Notes: generated by a model from the letters alone, not told the origin. A stretch of DNA of 64,000 nt from JABDBL01 sp963845445 (GCA_963845445.1 CAWJSE010000002.1:1054001-1118000); one strand, 5' to 3'; positions 34,318 to 42,533 are shown, counted from the first letter of the stretch. Made by a program: numbers and translations.

Positions 34318-35282
34318 TTGCCTTTACCTTTACCCTTACTTTGTCCTTCGTCATCCGACTTCTTTGCTTTAGCTGACGAATCCGCTTTTTTGGCTTCATT
34401 CGTTTTAGGCTTAGAACTTGTTGTGGCAATAGACTGCAAAGTTGACGGTTTTTCTTGCGCCTTTGTCGAAGTTTTTTCGGGAGCAGCAACTGTTTCATTT
34501 ACTTCCGCTTTGGCTTCAGTTTTACTTTCTACTTTAGCTTTAGCTTTTGTTTCAGTTTTACTTTCGGTCTTTGTTTCATGACTAGTTTTGACTTCGCCCT
34601 TAGCTTTGCTCTCTGCTTTTTTCGCAGTTGCTTTTTCTTTCTTGCTGGGACTTAGCCAATCAGTAATAAAATCGATGGCTCCTTGCGAAGTTAGTATTGC
34701 CTCACAATCAAACAATTCTTTAACGCCTATGTTGTTAGCACGCACAACTGTTACGTTTTTAATATTTCGTGCACTTAGACCAAAACGCTTAGCATCTTCG
34801 TTCTTTGGCTCAACTACGATCAACACCCGCTTCTCACCAATTTTTAAAGCTTGCAGAACTTTTGCGGCTTCTTTGGTTTTTACTTCTTTGTGAGCCGAAA
34901 AATCGTTTACCACCACTAAATTATCAGCCTGCACAGCCAATGCTGATTTAATTGCATTATGGCGCATCTTTGCTGGCATAGAAGAACTGTAATCTCTTGG
35001 CTTAGGACCAAAAATGACCCCACCGCCAGCCCATAAGGGAGAACGTCTCGAACCAGCACGAGCACGACCAGTGCCTTTTTGTCTCCAAGGCTTGGCGCCG
35101 CCACCACGAACTTCAGCTCGGGTTTTAGTATTTGCAGATCCGGTTCTTGCATTGCCTAATTGACGCACCAAGGCAGCGTGCATTGTACCGGTAGCTTTTG
35201 CTTCATCTGTCTGAGCAAAAATTTGTTCAGAGAGTTTTAAATCTCCGACTTGTTTACCTTTTAAATCTAATACTGCTGCCAT
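34314..35282 (-). CDS. rplD: 50S ribosomal protein L4 with long Lys-rich C-terminal tail
   Basis: L4 reaches into the exit tunnel and, in E. coli, represses the S10 operon. The conserved core (about 1-208) contains HAALVRQLGNARTGSANTKT, GGAKPWRQKGTGRARAGSRR, SPLWAGGGVIFGPKPRDYSS and DNLVVVNDFSAHKEVKTKEA, ending near IDFITDWL. About 110 further residues are a Lys/Ala/Glu/Thr/Ser-rich, probably disordered tail ending GQSKGKGKGK. Such a tail is unusual; ordinary L4 is about 205 residues. The start at MAAVLDLKGK (35282) is preferred to an ATG four codons upstream. Confidence 0.95.
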   Translation of the reverse strand: MAAVLDLKGKQVGDLKLSEQIFAQTDEAKATGTMHAALVRQLGNARTGSANTKTRAEVRGGGAKPWRQKGTGRARAGSRRSPLWAGGGVIFGPKPRDYSSSMPAKMRHNAIKSALAVQADNLVVVNDFSAHKEVKTKEAAKVLQALKIGEKRVLIVVEPKNEDAKRFGLSARNIKNVTVVRANNIGVKELFDCEAILTSQGAIDFITDWLSPSKKEKATAKKAESKAKGEVKTSHETKTESKTETKAKAKVESKTEAKAEVNETVAAPEKTSTKAQEKPSTLQSIATTSSKPKTNEAKKADSSAKAKKSDDEGQSKGKGKGK

Positions 35283-35306
35283 TGCTCTTTCCATCCGCTA
35301 ATACAA

Positions 35307-35945
35307 CTAATTCCATTTGGTTTTGGATGGATTGATTTGCACAATACCACCGTCGCAACCAGGTACAGCGCCTTTAAGCAATACCAGTTTCTTTTCCAAG
35401 TCAATTTTGACCACTTGCAAATGACGAACACAAACCATTTTGTTGCCCATTTGACCTGGCATATGCAAGCCTTTGAACACACGTCCCGGAGTGGTTCCAG
35501 GCCCAATAGAACCCATCGAACGATGAAACTTAGAACCATGACTCATAGGACCACGTCCTGCATGGTATTTTTTAACCGTACCCTGAAATCCCTTACCAAT
35601 GGATTTGCCACGCACATCCACCAGCATCCCCTCTTTAATCACTTCTTCTACCACCAAAGGCTGACCAACTGTAAAAGAGCTAGTATCAGCTACTCTGAAC
35701 TCTTTTAAAGGAGCTAATGGATTAACACTAGCTTTTTTCAAAACGCCTAACTCCGGCTTGTTAAGGGTTTTTTCTTTAACCGCAAAACCACCAACTTGTA
35801 CTGCTTCATAGCCATTACTTTCTTTGGAACGTTTGCTTATGACAACGTTTTCACCTAAACGTATTACAGTCACAGGTAATGCTAGGCCTTCCGCATCATA
35901 TATTTGCGTCATGCCAATTTTTTTTCCTAATAGACCAACTGTCAT
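35307..35945 (-). CDS. rplC: 50S ribosomal protein L3
   Basis: L3 is an early-assembly protein whose loop approaches the peptidyl-transferase centre. Motifs: LLGKKIGMTQIYDAEGLALP, DVRGKSIGKGFQGTVKKYHA, GRGPMSHGSKFHRSMGSIGP and GTTPGRVFKGLHMPGQMGNK. The length of 212 residues is normal. GGAG ends the upstream repeat 10 nt before the ATG, and the stop of the spacer ORF overlaps that ATG. Confidence 0.97.
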   Translation of the reverse strand: MTVGLLGKKIGMTQIYDAEGLALPVTVIRLGENVVISKRSKESNGYEAVQVGGFAVKEKTLNKPELGVLKKASVNPLAPLKEFRVADTSSFTVGQPLVVEEVIKEGMLVDVRGKSIGKGFQGTVKKYHAGRGPMSHGSKFHRSMGSIGPGTTPGRVFKGLHMPGQMGNKMVCVRHLQVVKIDLEKKLVLLKGAVPGCDGGIVQINPSKTKWN

Positions 35946-36100
35946 GATATAAGCGCTCCGTTCGCTTCATTCTTCGCTCTCTCTGCATGACCAATGGCGC
36001 CGCTCCGGCGTATGTCATACACCTCCTGGGCCATTACAGCTCTCGCTTCGGCCGTCTCAACGCCGCCCTTCGCTCCGCTATGTCTCTTCTCTTCCTTCAT
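35942..36100 (-). CDS. Possible 52-aa ORF spanning the rpsJ-rplC spacer repeat
   Basis: ATG 36100 lies 20 bp after the rpsJ stop. The frame runs through the whole spacer and ends TCATGA, overlapping the rplC start codon. The product is polar and helix-prone. Its C-terminus HAERAKNEANGALIS matches RAERAKDEASGALI encoded in the same register before rplE and AEGAKLAANGALIN before the glycosyltransferase at 7155. A central inverted repeat (GTATGACATAC within a longer GGCC/GGCGCC arm) is in the same segment. Coding status is unproven because the repeat is poor in stop codons. Confidence 0.3.
   Translation of the reverse strand: MKEEKRHSGAKGGVETAEARAVMAQEVYDIRRSGAIGHAERAKNEANGALIS
35948..36090 (-). 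repeat. Spacer repeat with inserted hairpin, between rpsJ and rplC
   Basis: The flanks match the family (TAGCGGAGCGAAGGGCGGCG at the 5' side; GCAGAGAGAGCGAAGAATGA and AGCGAACGGAGCGCTTATA at the 3' side, minus strand). The middle contains an imperfect palindrome (ATGGCC...GGCGCCAT around GTATGACATAC). A comparable hairpin insert is found in the rplF-rplR copy. Confidence 0.8.
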
Positions 36101-36120
36101 TTAATTACCTAATTGATTAT

Positions 36121-36474
36121 TTAAAGTTTGACTTCAATATCTACACCAGCTGGCAAGTCAAGACGCATTAGTGCATCAGCAGTGGTTGGGGTTGGATCAT
36201 TTATGTCTATAAGACGTTTGTGAATGCGAGTCTCAAAATGCTCACGTGATTTTTTATCCACATGAGGAGAACGTAAAACACAATAGATTCTCTTACGGGT
36301 AGGTAATGGCACAGGGCCACAAACGGTAGCACCAGTTCTTTTTGCAGTGTCTACAATTTGGTCCGATGATTTATCGAGCAATTTATGATCGTACGATTTC
36401 AAACGAATACGAATACGCTGTACTTTAGGCGATAAAACTGCTGATTCCGCTTTGGCTACTTTGGCCTTAGCCAT
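36121..36474 (-). CDS. rpsJ: 30S ribosomal protein S10
   Basis: S10 is a small-subunit head protein that also acts in Nus-mediated antitermination. The family core begins at about residue 20 (QRIRIRLKSYDHKLLDKSSD), with GATVCGPVPLPTRKRIYCVL, RSPHVDKKSREHFETRIHKR and LMRLDLPAGVDIEVKL. An N-terminal extension of about 15-18 residues (MAKAKVAKAESAVLSPKV) is present. It is the first gene of the superoperon. No fusA-tuf precedes it directly, unlike the common str-S10 arrangement. Confidence 0.96.
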   Translation of the reverse strand: MAKAKVAKAESAVLSPKVQRIRIRLKSYDHKLLDKSSDQIVDTAKRTGATVCGPVPLPTRKRIYCVLRSPHVDKKSREHFETRIHKRLIDINDPTPTTADALMRLDLPAGVDIEVKL

Positions 36475-36514
36475 GATAATTTCACTCCACTCAATATTAA
36501 ATGCGTCTTATACT

Positions 36515-36540
36515 GGAACGCGGCACAAGCTGCCCGTTCC
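36515..36540 (-). promoter_or_regulatory. Hairpin in the 5' leader of the S10 operon
   Basis: On the minus strand GGAACGGGCA and TGCCGCGTTCC pair around a GCTTG loop, about 40 nt upstream of the rpsJ start. It lacks a T-run, so it is not a simple terminator. A leader hairpin fits autoregulation by a ribosomal protein (L4 or other), but that is inference. The rest of the 372-bp gap (36475-36846) holds no other feature I can support; promoters for rpsJ and the divergent M24-like gene must lie there. Confidence 0.4.
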
Positions 36541-36846
36541 AAACAACGGAAAAGATATTCTACCTAATGGATTGCGAAAATCACTAAAAACATTACGGCA
36601 AAAATAATCTTTTACGACAATTATCACTTAAGCGCTATTTTCCATACTAATAAAAGGCAGCCTGTGCCTTTATCGCGCTTCGCGTCAAAACATTTTTAAA
36701 TTATGAAGATATTAACTTTGCTTATCAATTCCATTGATAGTGCATTTACAGCCATTATCGTCAGCTAATAAATGCTCCATATATAGGTCACCGTTGTATA
36801 AATAGCAACGAACCACAAAAATCTTGTCAAGATTAGGCTTCTGATC

Positions 36847-37717
36847 ATGGATACACTTAGCAAAATTGATACTTGCTCAAAACTTAGAGCGTGGATTTCT
36901 GAAGCCATACTTGCTGCATTGCAAAAGAATCAAGCAATATCTGAAAAGGACTTTTGCCAGGAATTAAAGGATTCCTTAGTGAGAAATCCTGATCTTTATC
37001 CGGAAGGCTGGTATGACCCGCCACCATCCGGATTGGCTGCTCTTTTGGAAACCCACCGGCATATGCCCGACTCAAATTCGATACTTTGCGCAAAGAAATA
37101 TTTTGGCCGCAAAATGAGTCCACCCTACTAGACAAAGAGGCTGTAGGTATAATTTATGCCTCACCAATAGATTTAAAGTCAGGCATTATCGGCGATTTCG
37201 GCATAACCATATATCGGGGCAAAGAGAAACGTATCCTCGATCATCTATCAACCTGTCTGAAAGTACTTGAAACCGCTATAGATCAAATCGAAGTAGGCAT
37301 GGAATTTCGCTATGTTCATGAGCTTACTCAGAAATTGATTTCTGAACACAATCTCACCAACTCTCGCACAATCACTTGGACAGACAAAGTGGGTACAAAC
37401 TTGGGACATACTATCCCTTGGTCGTACGAAGAAGCCAATGCCTCAGAAAAAAAACTGATCACCAGTAAAAACCTTCATGGCTTAAGAGAATTAATTAGTC
37501 ATAAGCGAATCAATATCAACAAAGTGGAACAATTTAAGATCCCTAACTCAATTGCTTTTACCCTTGAAGCTCGTTTGGAATCTTTAGAGATCCTTCTTTA
37601 CCAAATACATTTTTTCATCTGATCGTGTCTTTGCAAGAAGGTCGCAAACAAGTGTTTGCTAACTTCAAGAATATCTTTCAAGCGATGGGCATGTCCAATA
37701 TTGGAAATGAAAATTAG
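36847..37717 (+). CDS. M24 (Xaa-Pro aminopeptidase)-like protein, two frameshifts
   Basis: Three frames join into one protein of about 290 residues. One T is missing near 37043 (GCTCTTTTGG), joining GLAAL to FGNPPAYARLKFDTLRKEIF; one base is missing near 37591 (TTAGAGATCC), joining LESLE to DPSLPNTFFHLIVSLQEGRK. The middle part (IGDFGITIYRGKEKRILDHL, then VLETAIDQIEVGMEFRYVHE and VGTNLGHTIPW) resembles the pita-bread fold of M24 peptidases. I cannot identify a full set of five metal ligands, so it may be a non-catalytic relative. It lies 89 bp before the D-amino-acid oxidase gene, probably in one operon. Confidence 0.55.
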
Positions 37718-37806
37718 TCAATCCAAATCCATAATTTAGAATCTATGGCATTGCATCAAAAGTATGAGAATACTGTTTAAGCAGATTTTTGATACGATTT
37801 ACAGAA

Positions 37807-38781
37807 ATGTACAGAAAAGATTCGAGTGTTATAGTGCTTGGCGCTGGCGTAATTGGGCTTAGCACTGCTTTGCGACTTGTACAAGCAGGATACAAAGTTA
37901 CTGTTTGGGCTGAACACAAAACCACAATTACTTCTTATAAAGCCGGAGCTTTCTGGTGGCCTTCAGACAATGCCACTGAGACTCCAGAAGAATTGATTCA
38001 ATTTAGCCAAGAAACATTCGCTTTCTTAAACGCCATGGCTAGCAGCAAAAATGCCGGTATTATTTCTCACAAAGTACTAGGCTTGTCCATTATCCAACAG
38101 CCATTACCATCCTGGCATAATATTATTCCTGGATTTCGGCTAGCCTATCAACAAGAACTCAAAATGGGCTATCCTTTTGGGCAGGTGATTGAATCCACAC
38201 CAGTTATAATTCCTCAAATATTCATGCCTTGGCTGGAAAACGAGATTGAAAAAATGGGAACAGCAATTATTGAGCGCAAAGCGAATACCATCAATGAAGC
38301 TTTGGCCGAGTGTAATCTGGTTATTAATTGTACCGGCATAGGTGCAAATAAACTATGCCAAGATCAAACTGTTCGCCCCGTATCTGGCCAAATTTTGCAG
38401 GCTCTTATTAATGAGAATTTGGATACTGTATTGTTTATCGACGAGTCTGGTACAGAGAAAACTTATATTATTCCGCATACTGATGGAAAAGTTATTTTAG
38501 GTGGCACCAAGCTTTTAGATGATTGGAGTACTGAACCTGACAATGATACAAGCGCAAAAATTCTGCAGCGTTGTACAAAGCTTGAGCCGAAGCTGCAAGG
38601 AGCTAAAGTTCTCGGTTCAATGCGCGGACTGCGGCCTTGGCGTCCAGCCATTCGGCTAGTAGCGGAAGTTCTAGACACAGGTACAATCATCCACAATTAT
38701 GGGCATGGCGGCAGCGGCTACAGTCTCTTTTGGGGTTGTGCAAATGAAGTTTTAAAACTCGCTGAGCAGAACAAAAGATAG
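37807..38781 (+). CDS. FAD-dependent D-amino-acid oxidase family protein
   Basis: DAAO enzymes oxidise D-amino acids to keto acids with release of ammonia and peroxide. The N-terminal FAD-binding VIVLGAGVIGLSTALRLVQA, the AGAFWWPSD region, VINCTGIGANKL (second dinucleotide contact), VRPVSGQILQ and the C-terminal GLRPWRPAIRLVAE with HNYGHGGSGYSLFWG are family hallmarks, including the substrate-carboxylate-binding Arg. The start MYRKDSSVIVLG (ATG 37807) is preferred to an upstream TTG. It follows an M24-like protein, which may suggest D-amino-acid or peptide catabolism. Confidence 0.88.
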   Translation: MYRKDSSVIVLGAGVIGLSTALRLVQAGYKVTVWAEHKTTITSYKAGAFWWPSDNATETPEELIQFSQETFAFLNAMASSKNAGIISHKVLGLSIIQQPLPSWHNIIPGFRLAYQQELKMGYPFGQVIESTPVIIPQIFMPWLENEIEKMGTAIIERKANTINEALAECNLVINCTGIGANKLCQDQTVRPVSGQILQALINENLDTVLFIDESGTEKTYIIPHTDGKVILGGTKLLDDWSTEPDNDTSAKILQRCTKLEPKLQGAKVLGSMRGLRPWRPAIRLVAEVLDTGTIIHNYGHGGSGYSLFWGCANEVLKLAEQNKR

Positions 38782-39162
38782 AAAAGAAAAATACAAATAC
38801 AGATCTGCCATCATTATCATTGAGTGGGATGATTACTAACTGCACCGAGCATCTTTTCCAAACTATCGCAGCGCCATCCGACCGTAGCCCAAGCTGCTTG
38901 TAGTTTTATTTGGCCAGTAGGTGCTTTCTCAGTCCCTTGTCTATGGGCCCAATCTATATGGCTACCTTATATCATTTGACTCAAGTTTAGAAGATGCTCT
39001 TGTATAACGAAACTCGACTAAACCGCAATTGAATAAATTAAATATTATGGGCACCCATTGGACTTGAGACAATATCTGCTACCACATTTGCCTGATTTTG
39101 AATCTCAGTCAAGAGGGGATAGATCTGTTGACAATGGCAAAAATCTCAAGGCATGAGCACTT
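38782..39162. other. Intergenic stretch with a possible coding relic
   Basis: No complete gene is seen in these 381 bp. On the minus strand, 38817-38970 is open and reads like protein (DWAHRQGTEKAPTGQIKLQA, then AWATVGWRCDSLEKMLGAV). It is preceded by an in-frame stop with no good start codon, so it may be the 3' remnant of a decayed gene. The rest shows no hairpin with a T-run and no tRNA. Confidence 0.3.
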
Positions 39163-40709
39163 TTAATTTTTATCTGGATCATAAGGTTGAATCCTGAGGA
39201 AGTTGACATTGCCATTTTGAAAGTCGACTTCGCATATCTGCATAGCCACTTTGTAAGAATTGATTGTTTCGTCGCTACTCAATGGCTTATCATCAATAGA
39301 ATTGATTATGTCTGAACCAAAGCTCTTCAGCGCACTAGCAAAGATTTTTGGAGCAAAAATGGCAATGGTATTTTGATTATAATGAGCCAATAAATAATTG
39401 TTACTTTGCAGAGAATTTATTCTGTACACCAAACAAGACATTGCTTCTTCTATTCTGGGCAAACCATTATTTACCAGACTGAGAAGGAGCAAATGAAACG
39501 GCTTCCTGCTGCGCTTTGCTCTATTTAATTCATTCTCTAAAAATGCCACCATAATTGGAAATGAGAAAATACCATATTCTTTTACCACCAGCTTTTCGAC
39601 TAAATCTTGCACCAGATTTAAGCCGATATCCTTAGAGACAGGCGATTGTCCTGGAAATAATTCGTTAAAAACACCAAGCGATTGTTGAAGCTGATAGGCT
39701 TTGGCAAAAGATTGTTCAGCAGATCCTAAAATGGTAGCAATACTATTGCAAAAGGCACCGGCACTAGCAATACCGGCTCCAAGCTGTAATGTTCCAGGTA
39801 CTAGACCATGCTCCGATTCATAACGGCGCAACAATTTCTTTATGCGGTCAAACAAGCATTTAGCTCCGGTAGTATCCGTCTCGGGTAATACCAGAGCAAA
39901 GGTATTGTTCAAATTATATTGACCAATGCTGTCTGTTTTGCGCAACATCTTTTCATTCTTTGCAAAACATCGACGAGCATTGTGCCGGGAAGCAAGTAGC
40001 TGGTGCCGTTATGAGATATAGTCAATACCAGAAGAATAAAGGAAAGCGGCGTCCTATGCTCATTTGCCGCAGCATATTCACGAAGCGAACAAAATAAGAA
40101 TGCCGGATAAGAGAGAATTCCAAACTCATTAAGTAAAAGCGAATTCAAAGCATATCTGCCGATATTCAAATCAACCAGATCGCCTCCTCGCGTCTCGCTT
40201 TCTCCCACAACAGCAGCCTTCTGTGGCACATTATCGACATGTTGTACTTCGGTTAAAAATTTCTGCAAATTTGCCATAAGCTCATTGGTGGTTAAAGTCG
40301 CTTTGACCACCGTTGCAACAGCATCTTCTCGAGGCACGGCAGGCTTTTTTTCTGCTGCAATTGCCAAAAGCCGACTATGAACGCGCGCTGCGTCCCTGGA
40401 CTCCATTTCCCAGACCATACCAGCATTTGACACGCTGCTACTGTACAAGCGCCATTTGGTGCGACTCTCTGACTTGACGTATTGCAAATTCAAAGTGTGG
40501 AATTCATCATTTATGGTAAAGCAAAAATCTACGCTACCCCCAAATGTCGACTGATACAATTCAGTTAAAAAATATCGTAATTCTTGAACTGGAGGTACGG
40601 ACTTATACGATAACTTTTTGGTAAGCGGTTGAAACATGCTATAAGTTTGACTTATTCGTTTATTCACCGGAATGACTCGTGCCCTGTCAGCGTCCTCACC
40701 CTGACTCAA
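39163..40709 (-). CDS. Twin degenerate GGDEF-like protein, one frameshift
   Basis: Two overlapping frames join into about 515 residues if one base is added near 39947 (MKAAG run), linking DVLQRMKR to MLRKTDSIGQYN. The N-terminal part (about 1-90) resembles a PilZ- or PatA-like sensor region (TLNLQYVKSESRTKWRLY). Two GGDEF-like halves follow; both have the ...F..L.REYAAANEHRTPLS or FLENELNRAKRSRKPFHLLL helix and strand. In the first, NLNNTF stands where GGDEF should be and the following LVLPETDTTGAKCLFDRIKK is conserved. Neither half keeps the catalytic signature, so cyclic-di-GMP synthesis is unlikely; binding or scaffolding is possible. Confidence 0.65.
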
Positions 40710-40744
40710 TTATCACCTTACCCATAAACACGCTTGATTAATCC

Positions 40745-40782
40745 AAAAAAGGCAAAGTCCCTTCGATTGGGCCGCCTTTTTT
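40745..40782 (-). terminator. Candidate bidirectional terminator
   Basis: AAAAAAGGC and GCCTTTTTT flank a 20-nt segment that itself contains GTCCC/GGGCC pairing. With T-runs on both strands it could stop transcription from either side. It lies downstream of tuf's main terminator and upstream of the GGDEF-like gene. Confidence 0.5.
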
Positions 40783-40924
40783 CTAATAATTCATAAATTC
40801 ACAAATTTCTCACTGTTATAAACATAAACTTATCACTTTTCCAGTGGGTAAGTAACTCACTGCGTTATTCATCACATAAAGCACAAATTACAAAAAAGTT
40901 TTTAGTAGTCTTATAGTCACGGCT

Positions 40925-40968
40925 AAAAAAGTAAAACAGGTAATTAAATCTCTAATTACCTGTTTTAC
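40925..40968 (-). terminator. Rho-independent terminator of tuf
   Basis: A perfect 16-bp inverted repeat (GTAAAACAGGTAATTA, six-nt loop, then its complement) at 40931-40968 begins 32 nt after the tuf stop. On the minus strand it is followed by TTTTTT. The stem is unusually long and AT-rich but uninterrupted. Confidence 0.85.
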
Positions 40969-40999
40969 AACTGTTCTTCAGAACGAAATCGTCAGAGGT

Positions 41000-42184
41000 T
41001 TACTCAGTAATCTTAGAGACTACTCCAGCACCCACTGTACGTCCGCCTTCACGTATGGCAAAACGCATGCCCTCTTCAACAGCTACTGGTTGAATCAATT
41101 CGACATCCATATGCACATTGTCGCCGGGCATAACCATTTCTACTCCTGCTGGCAATACAATGCTACCAGTGACATCAGTGGTCCGAATGTAGAATTGTGG
41201 TCTGTAGCCAGGGAAAAATGGGGTGTGACGTCCACCTTCTTCTTTGCTCAAAACATAAACTTCAGCTTTGAACTTTGTATGAGGCTTGATTGAACCTGGT
41301 TTGGCAATAACCTGTCCGCGTTCAATTTGTGTTTTATCGATACCGCGAACAAGAATACCGACGTTATCACCAGCAATGCCTGTATCCATAGTTTTTTGAT
41401 ACATTTCCACGCCGGTTACGGTTGTTTTACGTGTGTCCTGTAATCCGATGATTTCTACTTCATCACCAACTTTGATTTGACCGCGCTCAATTCTGCCGGT
41501 GGCTACTGTGCCACGACCAGTAATACTAAACACGTCTTCAACAGCTAGCAAGAATGGTTTTTCAATCTCTCTCACTGGCGTAGGAATATGTTCATCCACT
41601 GCTTTCATCAATTCATTAATTGCCTTTTCATTCTCAGCATCACCTTCAAGAGCCTTTAAAGCAGAACCCCTGATAAATGGAATTGTGTCTCCAGGAAACT
41701 GATATTTGGTGAGCAATTCGCGTGCTTCTAATTCAACCAAGTCAAGAAGCTCTGGATCGTCTACCATATCGCACTTATTTAAAAATACAACAATATGTGG
41801 CACACCTACTTGACGGGCAAGAAGGATGTGTTCTCTTGTCTGAGGCATAGGTCCATCAGTAGCTGAGATCACCAATATGCCACCATCCATCTGGGCAGCA
41901 CCAGTAATCATGTTTTTAATATAGTCAGCATGTCCTGGACAATCTACGTGACTGTAATGACGAGCATCTGTCTCGTACTCAACGTGAGCTGTGTTAATAG
42001 TGATACCACGTGCTTTTTCTTCTGGAGCGGCATCGATTTCATCATACTTTTTGGCTTTAGCTTTACCGGTCTTTGCCAAAACGCTAGTTATGGCAGCCGT
42101 CAAAGTTGTCTTACCGTGATCAACGTGCCCAATTGTTCCGACGTTTACATTCGGTTTAGTTCTTTCGTACTTCTGGCGTGCCAT
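41000..42184 (-). CDS. tuf: Elongation factor Tu
   Basis: EF-Tu is the GTPase that delivers aminoacyl-tRNA to the ribosome. The 394 residues contain the G1 motif GHVDHGKTT, the switch I region DEIDAAPEEKARGITINTAH, G3 DCPGHAD, G4 NKCD and the SALKALEGD region (G5). Domains 2 and 3 end with GGRTVGAGVVSKI. Instead of the usual str-operon position before rpsJ, it follows a tRNA cluster (Thr-Tyr-Thr), as in the E. coli tufB transcription unit. No second tuf copy is in the window. Confidence 0.98.
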   Translation of the reverse strand: MARQKYERTKPNVNVGTIGHVDHGKTTLTAAITSVLAKTGKAKAKKYDEIDAAPEEKARGITINTAHVEYETDARHYSHVDCPGHADYIKNMITGAAQMDGGILVISATDGPMPQTREHILLARQVGVPHIVVFLNKCDMVDDPELLDLVELEARELLTKYQFPGDTIPFIRGSALKALEGDAENEKAINELMKAVDEHIPTPVREIEKPFLLAVEDVFSITGRGTVATGRIERGQIKVGDEVEIIGLQDTRKTTVTGVEMYQKTMDTGIAGDNVGILVRGIDKTQIERGQVIAKPGSIKPHTKFKAEVYVLSKEEGGRHTPFFPGYRPQFYIRTTDVTGSIVLPAGVEMVMPGDNVHMDVELIQPVAVEEGMRFAIREGGRTVGAGVVSKITE

Positions 42185-42280
42185 CCTCTTTTACTCTCCT
42201 TACTTGAACCTGTTCTTGTGAACTCATACCTATATAGATTAAGCTATTAAATTACCATGCCCTGGAAATTTTACTAACGA

Positions 42281-42355
42281 TGGAGCCCATGACGAGAATC
42301 GAACTCGTGACCTCCCCCTTACCAAGGGGGTGCTCTACCGCTAAGCTACATGGGC
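42281..42355 (-). tRNA. tRNA-Thr (anticodon GGT)
   Basis: The acceptor stem is GCCCATG paired with CATGGGC; the D arm is TAGCTTAGCGGTAGAGCA; the anticodon stem CCCCC/GGGGG surrounds TTGGTAA (anticodon GGT). The T arm contains GAGTTCGATTCTC. CCA is encoded at the 3' end (42281-42283). It lies 96 bp upstream of tuf on the same strand, matching the thrT-tufB context of other bacteria. Confidence 0.95.
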
Positions 42356-42533
42356 ACGACTGCATATTATTACGTAGTCAAACCCATTTATGAGACCTCC
42401 GACTATTTTTCTTCATTTACCTTAAATTTGTAAAGCAAAAAAAGCCCTTTGCTCGATTCCCAACCGTTTATTTTAAGAATCTGTTTACTTTATCTCATGA
42501 CTGCCATGCATATGGCTTCATAATAAAGAAAAT

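Noticed and set aside
20681..36100. CRISPR array in the spaced repeats of the ribosomal operon
   Set aside because: Repeats are long, of variable length, and separated by genes; there are no short repeats with unique equal-length spacers and no cas genes.
39163..40709. Active diguanylate cyclase
   Set aside because: Neither half keeps GGDEF or a clear RxxD inhibitory site.
42360..42530. Missing tRNA-Gly between tRNA-Thr(GGU) and tRNA-Tyr
   Set aside because: No cloverleaf or T-loop consensus can be found in this gap on either strand.
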